A program made the position numbers and the translations under genes. This document shows positions 1-7,855 of a DNA stretch of 64,000 nt, one piece after another. The notes beneath the pieces were generated by a model. The model did not search any database. It was not told the DNA's origin and was given only the letters and a program-made list of their open reading frames with translations. Source of the DNA: Desulfotomaculum nigrificans DSM 574 (GTDB lineage: Bacteria; Bacillota; Desulfotomaculia; Desulfotomaculales; Desulfotomaculaceae); contig NZ_KI912183.1 in assembly GCF_000189755.2 (NCBI RefSeq), positions 870,257 to 934,256 on the forward strand. The letters run 5' to 3'. How positions within the stretch are numbered: position 1 is the stretch's first letter; each line of letters starts with the position of its first letter.

Positions 1-69
1 AGGATTACCTACCGGTCCGCTCCCATTAATCGATGCTTCGTTCCCTTTATTTGGGTCCTTTATTTCCAC
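1..69 (-). CDS. nuoB: NADH-quinone oxidoreductase subunit B, N-terminal fragment cut by window edge
   Basis: Only the first 23 codons are present. A GTG at 69-67 opens a frame that stays open to the window edge and reads M-E-I-K-D-P-N-K-G-N-E-A and onward. It overlaps the last 10 bases of nuoA, and a GGAAGG sequence lies about 9 bases before the GTG. In nuo operons nuoB directly follows nuoA, so this is the expected gene. The visible part ends before the conserved Cys cluster that would prove identity, so the name rests on position and frame. Confidence 0.6.
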   Translation of the reverse strand, partial: MEIKDPNKGNEASINGSGPVGNP

Positions 70-413
70 TCTAACGCACCTTCCTTCCAGGCATACCAAA
101 GGCCCAGTACCAGGATAAATATAAAGATGAACATCTTAATCAGACCGGCCAAACCCAAGCCCTTAAAGGTCACTGCCCAGGGATAGAGATAAATAACCTC
201 AACATCAAAAATCACAAACATTAGTGCATAGGTAAAATACTGGTTTTTAAATTGCACCCAGGTGGGACCCTCTGTAGGTAGACCGCATTCATAAGGTTCC
301 TCTTTAAATCTGTTTTTACTGCGAGGGTGGATTAAAAAGCTGGTTAGGATACCTCCGGCCCCAAAGAGGATACCTACCACCATAAATACCGCAACCCCTA
401 CCCATTCCGACAT
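60..413 (-). CDS. nuoA: NADH-quinone oxidoreductase subunit A
   Basis: This is a small membrane subunit of respiratory complex I, which transfers electrons to quinone and pumps protons. The 117-residue product has three hydrophobic segments (about residues 5-27, 55-80 and 88-108). It carries the family signature, with FKEEPYECG in the loop after the first helix and FVIFDVEVIYLYPW in the second. I chose the ATG at 413 because GGGAGG lies 7 bases upstream; an earlier in-frame start at 446 lacks a comparable site. It is the first gene of an operon that continues into nuoB beyond the window edge. Confidence 0.95.
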   Translation of the reverse strand: MSEWVGVAVFMVVGILFGAGGILTSFLIHPRSKNRFKEEPYECGLPTEGPTWVQFKNQYFTYALMFVIFDVEVIYLYPWAVTFKGLGLAGLIKMFIFIFILVLGLWYAWKEGALEWK

Positions 414-562
414 AAACATCCCTCCCATGTTTTTTATGATTACCAACTGTTATTAAAAGCATGTTTTGTAGCAGCTGCCTTTATTTAGTAAAAATTTTCA
501 TCCCAGATTGCTAATGCAATAACTTCGCCAACACCTTGAGGCCATTTTCTCTTATATCTGTT

Positions 563-579
563 CTAATTCGAAGAATTAG
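563..579. promoter_or_regulatory. Inverted repeat upstream of nuoA
   Basis: CTAATTC-GAA-GAATTAG is a perfect 7-3-7 palindrome about 150 bases before nuoA. It could be an operator or an RNA hairpin in the nuo leader. No regulator can be assigned from the sequence. Confidence 0.3.
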
Positions 580-688
580 TGTTCCATGTTGAAACAGTCC
601 AACAAGTCAGAAATATTTGATTGCTCCAGTTGCGAACATTTTTGGTCTGCAAATCTAATTCTAAATTACTTTAGTTTAGCCACATTTT

Positions 689-706
689 CTGTGACATCTG
701 TCACAG
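689..706. promoter_or_regulatory. CRP/FNR-family-like binding site upstream of nuo
   Basis: CTGTGACA-TC-TGTCACAG is a perfect 8-2-8 palindrome that contains TGTGA-N6-TCACA, the textbook CRP-type consensus. It lies in the 370-base non-coding stretch between rnhB and nuoA, about 280 bases upstream of the nuoA start, so it would act on nuo. I could not find a convincing sigma-A promoter beside it. Apart from this site, the repeat at 563 and the rnhB terminator, I see nothing else in 414-785. Confidence 0.5.
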
Positions 707-727
707 GGTGGTAAACAAACGAAACAA

Positions 728-762
728 CAAAAAAGCAGACTATAGTTTCCTAATAGTCTGCT
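728..762 (-). terminator. Rho-independent terminator after rnhB
   Basis: On the minus strand AGCAGACTA and TAGTCTGCT form a 9-bp stem around an 11-base loop, followed by TTTTTTG. It lies 24 bases past the rnhB stop. Confidence 0.85.
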
Positions 763-785
763 CTCTTAATTAAAAAGTGAAACCA

Positions 786-1430
786 TTAATCAGTAAATAA
801 AACCTGTTGTTGGGCCCTGGCAAATATCTTTCTCAAGAATGTTCGGCGATGCAAGGGCGTGGCACCTAACTTTAATAAAGCTTCGATATGAGCTTTAGTA
901 GCATAACCTTTATGACTGGCAATGCCATAGTCCGGGTACATTTGATCCCATTCCATACACATACTGTCCCGGAATACCTTGGCTACTATGGAAGCAGCGG
1001 CAATACCATGGGAAACAGCGTCGCCGTGAATAATAGACTGTTGAGGTATATCCAGGTCTATGGACTCCGCATCAATTAAAAGGTAATCAGGGGTAACCTT
1101 ATGCCCTTCTTTACTTCTTAAGTTCATTACAGCTTGCTTCATAGCTAAACGGCTGGCCTGCCGGATGTTTATTTGATCGATCAGGTTGTTATCAACCTCG
1201 CCAATTCCCACTGCTAAAGCCTGGTCATAGATGTACCGGCACAAAGTTTCTCGTTTCTTGGGTGTAAGCTTTTTTGAATCATCTACACCTTCGATCAATA
1301 AACCCACCGGTAAAACCACTGCTGCGGCCACCACACTGCCTAATAGGGGGCCCCGGCCCACTTCATCGCAAAAGGCAACCAACTTTATACCCTGCTGCCA
1401 AAGTTTTTGTTCCAGTTCTAATGAAACCAC
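786..1430 (-). CDS. rnhB: Ribonuclease HII
   Basis: This enzyme cleaves the RNA strand of RNA-DNA hybrids and removes misincorporated ribonucleotides. The 214-residue product has the catalytic D22-E23 pair in the motif CDEVGRGPL, the DDSKKL segment, and the later acidic residue in LLIDAES; length is normal for the family. The start is GTG at 1430 with AGAGG about 9 bases upstream. It is the last gene of the rplS-lepB-rbgA-rnhB stretch, which matches the usual Firmicutes order, and a terminator follows it. Confidence 0.95.
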   Translation of the reverse strand: MVSLELEQKLWQQGIKLVAFCDEVGRGPLLGSVVAAAVVLPVGLLIEGVDDSKKLTPKKRETLCRYIYDQALAVGIGEVDNNLIDQINIRQASRLAMKQAVMNLRSKEGHKVTPDYLLIDAESIDLDIPQQSIIHGDAVSHGIAAASIVAKVFRDSMCMEWDQMYPDYGIASHKGYATKAHIEALLKLGATPLHRRTFLRKIFARAQQQVLFTD

Positions 1431-1451
1431 CTTTTTTACCTCTTTATTACG

Positions 1452-1490
1452 AAAATAAAAATCCCCTAGAATAGAATTCTATTCGCGGGG
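1452..1490 (-). terminator. Terminator between rbgA and rnhB
   Basis: CCCC(GC)GAATAG-AATTC-palindrome-GGGG folds into one long stem (1463-1490) and is followed on the minus strand by TTTTTATTTT. Some transcripts may read through into rnhB. Confidence 0.7.
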
Positions 1491-1508
1491 AAAATTACCT
1501 TCTTAATT

Positions 1509-2357
1509 TTAAGGTAAATCCAAAGTGTACCGACCTAAAAGACCTTCCCTGAACTCCTTGATTATCAGTTGGGCTGCTTTTAATTCATCCACCACACCCC
1601 CGGCCATCAACAGCCCCCGGCGGGCACCTATGTCCTGTAATAAGGTGGGTATATCCGGAGCCAGGTCAGTCAGCTTATATCGTACTTTAATTTGATCAGG
1701 ATTCTTTTCTGTTAACCACTGTAAAAGTTTTAAAGCAACTTCATAGAAGTTAAATACCTGCTCTTTAATCGCTCCGGTAACAGCTAATTTAAAACCTACC
1801 TCCGGATCTTCAAATTTTGGCCATAAGATACCCGGTGTATCTAAAAGTTCCAATGAACCGGCAACTTTAATCCACTGCTGCCCCTTGGTCACCCCTGGCA
1901 AATTCCCGGTTTTGGTGGCCTTACGTCCCACCAGGCGATTAATGAAGGAGGATTTACCCACATTTGGAATACCCAGCACCATACAGCGGGTAGCCCTGGG
2001 CCGACGACCCTTGGCTGCCAGTTTGGCCATTTGATCCGCCACCAGTAATGATGCCATTCTGGGTACCTCCTTTATCCCTTCCCCCTTAATGGTATCAATG
2101 GCAATAACTTTAACATTGGGCCGTTCCAGTTGTTTCTGCCACTGTTTAGTCAGGTTTGGATCAGCCAAATCACTTTTATTTAAAATAACCAACCGGGGTT
2201 TATTTCCCACTATTTGATCAATCATGGGGTTGCGACTGCTGACAGGGATACGGGCATCCAACAATTCAATTGCTGCATCCACTAGTTTTAACGCATCCTG
2301 GACCTGACGTTTGGCTTTGGCCATGTGTCCCGGAAACCATTGTATCTGAATATCCAC
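1509..2357 (-). CDS. rbgA: Ribosome biogenesis GTPase YlqF/RbgA
   Basis: This circularly permuted GTPase is needed for late assembly of the 50S ribosomal subunit. The 282-residue product opens with the family start IQWFPGHMAKA. The G4 motif LNKSD (about residues 60-64) comes before the G1 motif GIPNVGKSS (about 130-138) and the G3 motif DTPG, which is the permuted order. Its place beside ribosomal protein and 16S/50S maturation genes fits this role. The start is an ATG at 2357. Confidence 0.95.
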   Translation of the reverse strand: MDIQIQWFPGHMAKAKRQVQDALKLVDAAIELLDARIPVSSRNPMIDQIVGNKPRLVILNKSDLADPNLTKQWQKQLERPNVKVIAIDTIKGEGIKEVPRMASLLVADQMAKLAAKGRRPRATRCMVLGIPNVGKSSFINRLVGRKATKTGNLPGVTKGQQWIKVAGSLELLDTPGILWPKFEDPEVGFKLAVTGAIKEQVFNFYEVALKLLQWLTEKNPDQIKVRYKLTDLAPDIPTLLQDIGARRGLLMAGGVVDELKAAQLIIKEFREGLLGRYTLDLP

Positions 2358-2437
2358 TATAGTACCTCCATAAAAAATAAAGCTCTCGTAAGAGTTTCCC
2401 CAAAAATGGCCTCTTCGAAAGCTATAGCTGCAAAATT

Positions 2438-2995
2438 CTATTTTACCAGCCTGATTCTATCCAATGGCCAGTAAATTATTTCCGCCTTGCCAATTATCAA
2501 ATCCTTGCTAAGAAATCCCCAAACTCTACTATCATCACTGTTATTTCTATTATCTCCCATCATGAAGTAGTGACCCGGGGGAACTGTGCGGGGGCCAAAA
2601 TCTTGAAACTTTAATCCTTTGGGCAAATATTTCTCTTCCACTGGTTTATTGTTAACATATAAAACACTGTTCCTTATTTCTACCGTATCCCCACCCTTAG
2701 CAATCAGCCTTTTAACAAAATCACGGCTGGGGTCCAGAGGGAACTTAAAGACCACAACGTCACCCGGCTGGGGATCTCTCAGATGGTAGGTTACCTTACT
2801 GACAATGATCCGATCACCAATCATCAGGGTTGGTTCCATGGAGCCGGATGGAATAAAGAATGGTTCCAGTATAAACAGTCTAATCACAGCTGCCAATAAC
2901 ACTGCTATGACAACTGATTCCAACATCTCTCTAACAGCTGATTTTTTGGGCTTGCTGTTTTCCGCCACAGTTTGCTGTTGGTCTTGTTGGTCCAT
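2438..2995 (-). CDS. lepB: Signal peptidase I
   Basis: This membrane-bound protease removes signal peptides from exported proteins. The 185-residue product has one N-terminal membrane anchor (about residues 22-44). The catalytic Ser is S52 in PSGSMEPT and the general-base Lys is K95 in FVKRLIAKGG; the later GDNRNNSDDSR box is also present. The short N-terminal tail before the anchor is Gln-rich (DQQDQQQT). It lies downstream of rplS in the same direction, with an attenuator-like hairpin between them. Confidence 0.95.
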   Translation of the reverse strand: MDQQDQQQTVAENSKPKKSAVREMLESVVIAVLLAAVIRLFILEPFFIPSGSMEPTLMIGDRIIVSKVTYHLRDPQPGDVVVFKFPLDPSRDFVKRLIAKGGDTVEIRNSVLYVNNKPVEEKYLPKGLKFQDFGPRTVPPGHYFMMGDNRNNSDDSRVWGFLSKDLIIGKAEIIYWPLDRIRLVK

Positions 2996-3016
2996 TGTTA
3001 TCCCCCCAAAGCCAAA

Positions 3017-3038
3017 GGGGGACTGTAGCCAGTCCCCC
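3017..3038 (-). terminator. Hairpin between rplS and lepB
   Basis: GGGGGACTG-GCTA-CAGTCCCCC is a 9-bp GC-rich stem followed on the minus strand by TTTGGCTTT. It probably acts as a partial terminator behind rplS. Confidence 0.55.
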
Positions 3039-3046
3039 CCTTAATT

Positions 3047-3394
3047 TTAGCGATTGCTAAGCTCTTTAATGCGGGCTTTTTTACCACGCAGAGCACGCAG
3101 ATAGTAAAGTCTGGCTCTCCGCACTTTACCGCGACGAACCACTTCAATATGGTCAATTTTGGGTGAGTGCAAGGGGAAAGTCCTCTCTACCCCAACACCA
3201 TAGGAGACGCGTCTTACTGTAAAGGTCTCGCTAAGACCACCACCACGGCGGCGAATTACAACGCCCTCAAATACCTGAATGCGCTCGCGGTTACCTTCAA
3301 TAACCTTGTAGTGAACTTTAACAGTGTCACCAGGTCTAAATGCGGGAATGTCTTTCCTAATTTGCTCTTGCTCCAAAGATTGGACGAGGTTCAC
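3047..3394 (-). CDS. rplS: 50S ribosomal protein L19
   Basis: L19 sits at the interface of the 30S and 50S subunits. The 115-residue sequence begins [19 protein letters not shown] and contains [19 protein letters not shown] and the C-terminal RRAKLYYLR-like segment (here [18 protein letters not shown]), all diagnostic. It starts at GTG with GGGGG 8 bases upstream; an overlapping ATG is followed at once by a stop in another frame. It has its own promoter and a short leader upstream. Confidence 0.97.
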   Translation of the reverse strand: MNLVQSLEQEQIRKDIPAFRPGDTVKVHYKVIEGNRERIQVFEGVVIRRRGGGLSETFTVRRVSYGVGVERTFPLHSPKIDHIEVVRRGKVRRARLYYLRALRGKKARIKELSNR

Positions 3395-3499
3395 ATCTGT
3401 TACCCCCTTCCTCGCCTAGACGTTCGTACCTTCCCAAGGCAGCGGACCGCCCGTAATTCCAACAAGTCGAATTATATCATAATCTATTATTAGGGGCAA
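3395..3499 (-). promoter_or_regulatory. rplS promoter and 5' leader (possible L19 leader)
   Basis: TTGCCC (3499-3494) and TATAAT (3476-3471) are separated by 17 bases, a good sigma-A promoter on the minus strand. The roughly 70-base transcript leader is GC-rich and can pair with itself (GGGCGGTCCGCTGCC region). Bacilli carry an L19 autoregulatory leader at this place; whether this is the same structure needs a covariance-model search. Confidence 0.55.
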
Positions 3500-3520
3500 G
3501 ATTTTCTAAACAAAACCATA

Positions 3521-4273
3521 TTATAATTCTAACCCCTGTAATAATTCCAGTAGTTCCCGCAATACCTTTTTGTCCTCTTTAGATAGCTCCACACCTTTTA
3601 ACAGTTCCGGTCTCCGTTCCAAAGTCCGCAGCAGTGACTGGCGCCTGCGCCACCTGCGAATATTTTCATGGTGACCGGACAATAAAATATCCGGCACAGC
3701 CAGTCCCCTGTACTCCCTCGGTTTAGTGTAGTGGGGATATTCTAACAAACCATGATAAAAAGAATCTTCCTCGGCACTAGCTGCTTCCCCCAGCACACCG
3801 GGAATCATGCGGGACACTGCATCCACTACCACCATAGCGGGTAATTCCCCGCCGGTAAGTACATAATCACCAATGCTAATTTCATCGGTAATTAAGTTTT
3901 CTCTAACCCTCTCATCTATCCCTTCATAATGACCACAGACCAGAACCAAATGCTCTTCCCGGGCCAGTTCTTTAGCGTATTCCTGGGTAAATGGTTGCCC
4001 CTGGGGACACATCATAATCACCCGTCCCAGTTGGCCACCATGCATTTCCTTCAGGTGATCAAAACACTCAAACAACGGCTCGGGCATCATCACCATGCCT
4101 GCTCCGCCGCCGAAGGGTGTATCGTCCACCGTATGGTGTTTGTTACGGGAGTAATCTCGTATATTAATGGTATTGATTTCTATTAAATTTCTTTCCCTGG
4201 CCCGTTTAATAATACTGGCGTTAAAGGGGCTGACAAACATTTCAGGAAAAAGAGTAAGAATATCTATTTTCAT
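3521..4273 (-). CDS. trmD: tRNA (guanine-37 N1)-methyltransferase
   Basis: TrmD makes m1G37 in tRNAs, which prevents +1 frameshifting. The product (250 residues) starts [13 protein letters not shown] and has the knotted AdoMet-binding segment [13 protein letters not shown] and the GDYVLTGGE motif. I chose the ATG at 4273, with AAAGGTG about 6 bases upstream, over a GTG three codons earlier that has no proper site. It lies 11 bases after rimM, the usual rimM-trmD pair. Confidence 0.96.
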   Translation of the reverse strand: MKIDILTLFPEMFVSPFNASIIKRARERNLIEINTINIRDYSRNKHHTVDDTPFGGGAGMVMMPEPLFECFDHLKEMHGGQLGRVIMMCPQGQPFTQEYAKELAREEHLVLVCGHYEGIDERVRENLITDEISIGDYVLTGGELPAMVVVDAVSRMIPGVLGEAASAEEDSFYHGLLEYPHYTKPREYRGLAVPDILLSGHHENIRRWRRRQSLLRTLERRPELLKGVELSKEDKKVLRELLELLQGLEL

Positions 4274-4284
4274 GGTTGTCACCT

Positions 4285-4794
4285 TTATATTAATCCCTCA
4301 GGTAATTCCACTTGCATTAACCCCGCGGGTACATCTATTTTCTTTACCACTGACTTAAGGGCTGGAATTAATATGTCCTTCCCCTGGTCTCTCTTCACCA
4401 CGTACACGTCATTGGCACCGGTACGCAACACATCAGCCACTTTCCCCAATTCCTGCCCCCGTTCATCTATTACCTTCAGTCCTACAATCTCAAAGATATA
4501 GTAACAGTCTTTGGGCAAATCTGTTAATTCGGTGCGGGGAACCTGCAGTAAACCACCTTTAAGCTTTTCAGCTTCACTCATATCCGCAACTTCATCAAAT
4601 TTAAGAATAATGAACTGCTTATGTTCCCAAGCCCGATTAATGGTTAACTGTCGGCGCTGGCCCTGCAATAACAAAAAAATTTTTTTGGTTTGCTTAAATC
4701 TCTCTGGGAAATCAGTGGTGGGCAGCACCCTCACCTCACCCCGAATTCCCTGGGTATTAACAATCTCTCCCACCGTTATGAATTCTTCTGCCAT
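4285..4794 (-). CDS. rimM: 16S rRNA processing protein RimM
   Basis: RimM assists maturation of the 30S head domain by binding ribosomal protein S19. The 169-residue product begins with the typical [19 protein letters not shown] segment and ends with the PRC-barrel portion, which contains [10 protein letters not shown] and [14 protein letters not shown]. Both domains are intact. It is preceded by ylqD with a 2-base gap and followed by trmD, so the three are almost certainly co-transcribed. Confidence 0.95.
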   Translation of the reverse strand: MAEEFITVGEIVNTQGIRGEVRVLPTTDFPERFKQTKKIFLLLQGQRRQLTINRAWEHKQFIILKFDEVADMSEAEKLKGGLLQVPRTELTDLPKDCYYIFEIVGLKVIDERGQELGKVADVLRTGANDVYVVKRDQGKDILIPALKSVVKKIDVPAGLMQVELPEGLI

Positions 4795-4796
4795 GC

Positions 4797-5210
4797 TTAA
4801 CCCTCCGGCTGTAAGGAGCGTATTTCGGCCACTTTGCCGTCCTCAAGGATAATCTCTACCCCCATCAATTGGCGCCAATCATCCCCAACCTTAACTTCCA
4901 CAATACTTTCCACCTTGCCTTGCACCACCTCGGAACCATTGACTAAACGTCCCACTTCCTTTATTTTGTCCAGTAATTTAGCCCGGGTATCCAGACGTCT
5001 TTGTTTCTCCTGCTCTAATTGAGCCAGGGCAGCCTCCGCCCCGGTGGGGTTTTTTTTAGCCAACTCATTTAACTTACGGGCCTGAAACTCCAGATGCTGC
5101 AGCTCTAATTCAACCTTGGACACAGTCTGCTGCAGTTCCGCAGCTAGATTTTTTTTATAATCATCAGTTACCCTAACTTTAACCAACACAGGGCGTGTAA
5201 TGGTTAACAA
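4797..5210 (-). CDS. ylqD: YlqD family coiled-coil protein
   Basis: This 137-residue protein sits between the KH protein and rimM, exactly where ylqD lies in Bacillus. Residues about 20-85 are strongly helical and charged (Glu, Lys, Gln, Leu rich), predicting a coiled coil. The rest is a small beta-rich tail with VGDDWRQLMGVEIILEDGKV. The biochemical function is unknown. Membership is judged from position and general sequence look, so the name is firmer than any role. Confidence 0.8.
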   Translation of the reverse strand: MLTITRPVLVKVRVTDDYKKNLAAELQQTVSKVELELQHLEFQARKLNELAKKNPTGAEAALAQLEQEKQRRLDTRAKLLDKIKEVGRLVNGSEVVQGKVESIVEVKVGDDWRQLMGVEIILEDGKVAEIRSLQPEG

Positions 5211-5242
5211 GACAAATTAACCCCCTATATATTGAAACCTAT

Positions 5243-5336
5243 CAAAGAAAACTTGGCTGGTGCCAAGCCCGTGGGCGCCGGCGGCAGCCTTAGTTGCCCT
5301 TGTGCATATCGGAAAGTTTATACTTTTCGATATGCG
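5243..5336. repeat. Dispersed two-hairpin repeat, copy 1
   Basis: This roughly 94-base non-coding segment is nearly identical to 56466-56560. It contains a short stem CTTGGC/GCCAAG (one change in this copy) and a 13-bp stem that starts GCATATCGGAAAG and closes with CTTTTCGATATGC. The copies differ in scattered positions, several of them inside stems. It lies inside the khpA-ylqD gap, so a mobile or repetitive extragenic element has entered an operon without breaking it. Confidence 0.85.
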
Positions 5337-5359
5337 AATAAAGGGGGCTGTTAGCCCCC
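5337..5359 (-). terminator. Hairpin after khpA
   Basis: GGGGGCT-AAC-AGCCCCC followed by TTTATTC on the minus strand. It probably reduces transcription from rpsP-khpA into ylqD-rimM-trmD. Confidence 0.65.
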
Positions 5360-5377
5360 TGCTTAATGTTATAAAGG

Positions 5378-5605
5378 TTAAACAATTTCCACTACAACCT
5401 TCTTACGCTGCTTGGTTGCCGCAGCCTTGACCACCGAACGAATGGCCCGGGCAATTCGCCCTTGCTTGCCAATCACTTTCCCCATATCTTCAGGTGCCAC
5501 TCTTAATTCGATAACTACAGATTTTTCTTTTTCCACCATAGTTATCTCTACTTTGTCCGGTTGATCCACCAGGGCCTTGGCCAGAATTTCAACCAGTTCT
5601 TTCAT
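5378..5605 (-). CDS. khpA: KH-domain RNA-binding protein KhpA (YlqC)
   Basis: This 75-residue protein consists of a single type II KH domain with the GxxG loop as GKQG in [18 protein letters not shown]. Such proteins bind RNA, often with KhpB, and affect cell division and small-RNA action. It lies between rpsP and ylqD, the standard place. The start is an ATG at 5605. Confidence 0.93.
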   Translation of the reverse strand: MKELVEILAKALVDQPDKVEITMVEKEKSVVIELRVAPEDMGKVIGKQGRIARAIRSVVKAAATKQRKKVVVEIV

Positions 5606-5629
5606 AGTTCTGGACCCTCCCTGCCAACC

Positions 5630-5899
5630 TTAGGCCTCATTGGTTTTGGCCTTACCGGGGATAATGCCGGCCTTAACAAACAAGGACTTGGCAGTATCTG
5701 AAAGTTGTGCACCATTCTTCAACCACTGTTGTGCTTTAGCCTCGTCAATTTTAACTACTGCTGGTTGCTTAACGGGGTCATAGTAACCAATTTCCTCAAT
5801 GAAGCGGCCATCCCGGGGAGAGCGGGAATCAGCCACAACTATACGGTAAAAGGGGTTTTTCTTAGCCCCCATACGTCTTAGGCGAATTTTAACTGCCAT
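5630..5899 (-). CDS. rpsP: 30S ribosomal protein S16
   Basis: S16 is an early-assembly protein of the small subunit. The 89-residue sequence has the signature [20 protein letters not shown], then [19 protein letters not shown], and is full length. It is 47 bases downstream of ffh, with an AGGAGGTG ribosome binding site before the ATG. It heads the rpsP-khpA-ylqD-rimM-trmD set. Confidence 0.98.
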   Translation of the reverse strand: MAVKIRLRRMGAKKNPFYRIVVADSRSPRDGRFIEEIGYYDPVKQPAVVKIDEAKAQQWLKNGAQLSDTAKSLFVKAGIIPGKAKTNEA

Positions 5900-5946
5900 G
5901 TTAGTACTTCACCTCCTTAAATAGGTTTAATATATTGTTTAAATGC

Positions 5947-7281
5947 CTAAAAGAAAGGCAACTTGGGCAACTTACGACCGCTTTTGGTCATACTGGCGAT
6001 TTGCTTCATCATTTTCCTGGTTTGTTCAAATTGCTTCAATAATTGATTGACGTCCTGCACCCTGGTGCCACTACCTCTGGCAATTCGTTTTTTCCGGCTG
6101 CCGTCAATACGCTCGGGATGCTGGCGCTCCCAGGGGGTCATGGAGTAAATAATGGCCTCTACCTGGGCCAGTTCCTTCTCATCGATTTGCTGATCCTTCA
6201 GTTGCTTGGTCAGCTTGTTCATGCCTGGAATCATGCTAAGCACTTGTTCCAAGGGACCCATCTTTTTAACCTGCTGCATTTGTTCCAGGAAATCTTCCAA
6301 GTTAAACTCCGCCTGGCGGATTTTCCTATTTAATTTGGCTGCTTGTTCAGCATCAAAGTTAGCCTGGGCTTTCTCAATTAAGGTAAGAACGTCCCCCATA
6401 CCTAGAATACGGTCGGCCATTCGGTCAGGGTGGAAGGGCTCCAATGCATCTAACTTCTCACCCATACCGGCAAATTTAATGGGACAACCGGTAACTTTAC
6501 GTACCGAAAGGGCCGCGCCGCCCCTGGCATCACCATCTAACTTGGTCATAATGATGCCGTCCAGACCTAATTTCTGGTTAAATGTATCAGCTACGTTAAC
6601 TGCTTCCTGTCCGGTCATAGCATCAACAACCAGCAAGATTTCATGGGGTTTTACACTGGCTTTAATGTTAGCCAACTCATCCATTAATTCTTCATTGATG
6701 TGCAGTCGACCGGCTGTATCAATGATGACAACATCTCTGCCGGTACTGTTGGCTTGTTCCACCGCCGCTTTGGCAATCTTAACCGGATCCTCTTGCCCCA
6801 GGGAAAATACCGGTATATTAAGCTGCTCGCCCAATACCTGTAATTGCTTAATGGCGGCGGGACGATAAATGTCACCGGCCACCAGCAACGGGCGACGACC
6901 CTGCTTGCTCAAAAGTTTAGCTAATTTACCGGCGGTGGTGGTTTTACCGGCACCCTGTAGACCCACCAGCATAATGATTGTAGGTGGTTTAGGAGATAAA
7001 TTAATTTTGGCCTGGGTCCCACCCAGCAATTCGGTGAGCTCGTCCTTAACAATTTTAATCACTTGCTGAGCCGGGCTCAAGCTTTCCAGCACATCTTGAC
7101 CAATGGCCCGCTCCTTCACATGGGCAACAAATTCTTTCACTACTTTGAAGTTGACGTCGGCTTCCAGCAGGGCCATTCTTACTTCCCGCATAGCCTGGTT
7201 AACGTCATCTTCCGTAAGGCGTCCTTTACCCTTAAGCGATTTAAAGATCTCTTCCAGGCGGTCACCTAGTCCCTTAAACAT
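5947..7281 (-). CDS. ffh: Signal recognition particle protein Ffh
   Basis: Ffh is the GTPase and signal-sequence-binding subunit of the SRP, which brings nascent membrane proteins to FtsY. The 444-residue product has the N domain (1-90), the G domain with P-loop GLQGAGKTTTAGKLA (about 107-121), DTAGR and TKLDGDARGGAALS, and a Met-rich M domain from about residue 300. Its receptor ftsY is in the same window at 15934. It follows ylxM by 34 bases. Confidence 0.98.
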   Translation of the reverse strand: MFKGLGDRLEEIFKSLKGKGRLTEDDVNQAMREVRMALLEADVNFKVVKEFVAHVKERAIGQDVLESLSPAQQVIKIVKDELTELLGGTQAKINLSPKPPTIIMLVGLQGAGKTTTAGKLAKLLSKQGRRPLLVAGDIYRPAAIKQLQVLGEQLNIPVFSLGQEDPVKIAKAAVEQANSTGRDVVIIDTAGRLHINEELMDELANIKASVKPHEILLVVDAMTGQEAVNVADTFNQKLGLDGIIMTKLDGDARGGAALSVRKVTGCPIKFAGMGEKLDALEPFHPDRMADRILGMGDVLTLIEKAQANFDAEQAAKLNRKIRQAEFNLEDFLEQMQQVKKMGPLEQVLSMIPGMNKLTKQLKDQQIDEKELAQVEAIIYSMTPWERQHPERIDGSRKKRIARGSGTRVQDVNQLLKQFEQTRKMMKQIASMTKSGRKLPKLPFF

Positions 7282-7315
7282 TACAGACGCCTCCCTTCAC
7301 TAAATGAGACAGATA

Positions 7316-7672
7316 TCAATTAAATTCTAACCGGGAACCTAATATTTGCTCTAGTTTTTCCTTAGCCAGGACTAACCCGTTGGGATCACTGCCGTCCTGG
7401 TAATGGGAAAGTAAATTTAGGACATCGCCAAGTGATTTATATTCCTCAGTAAATTTTCCGACTAAGCCTAATTTTTGTTCATAGTTCTCCAGGGTCTGCT
7501 CCGCCCTTTTCAGGGTATCATGCACAGCCTGCCTGGTGACAGCAAATTTCTCCGCAATCTCTCCCAGGGATAAATCATCCCCATAATATAATTCAATAAA
7601 CTTTTGTTGCCTCTCGGTTAAAAGGCTGCCATAAAAATCATATAAAAGATTGACTTTATGAATCTCTTTCAA
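7316..7672 (-). CDS. ylxM: YlxM family DNA-binding protein (SRP-associated)
   Basis: This 118-residue protein has a sigma-70 region-4-like helix-turn-helix (about residues 20-65) with LLTERQQKFIELYYGDDLSLGEIAEKF (shown here only in parts: LTERQQKFIELYY, then SLGEIAEKFAVTRQAVHD). YlxM genes almost always precede ffh, as here. The start is TTG at 7672 with GGGGGA 7 bases upstream. It heads the operon behind a strong promoter. Confidence 0.9.
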   Translation of the reverse strand: MKEIHKVNLLYDFYGSLLTERQQKFIELYYGDDLSLGEIAEKFAVTRQAVHDTLKRAEQTLENYEQKLGLVGKFTEEYKSLGDVLNLLSHYQDGSDPNGLVLAKEKLEQILGSRLEFN

Positions 7673-7734
7673 AGCTCAGTCCCCCTTGTCTCCCGCAAGT
7701 GGTATAAAGGACTTTCACTTTACACATATCAATA

Positions 7735-7763
7735 ATTTTACTTAAGACTCCACCCAATGTCAA
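7735..7763 (-). promoter_or_regulatory. Promoter of ylxM-ffh
   Basis: TTGACA (7763-7758), a 17-base spacer, then TAAAAT (7740-7735) on the minus strand: close to the sigma-A consensus. The leader to ylxM is about 60 bases. Confidence 0.75.
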
Positions 7764-7855
7764 GGCTTAAAACATTATATTACAATCTCTGGGCATTTGT
7801 AGGACTGGTTGTTAATATTATTTGGTAACGGAGTATATTTCAGGAGGTGGAAATC

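Noticed and set aside
6206-6868. Long plus-strand open frame (220 codons) opposite ffh
   Set aside because: It lies entirely antisense to an intact, strongly conserved gene and has no ribosome binding site or recognisable domain; it is a shadow of ffh codon use.
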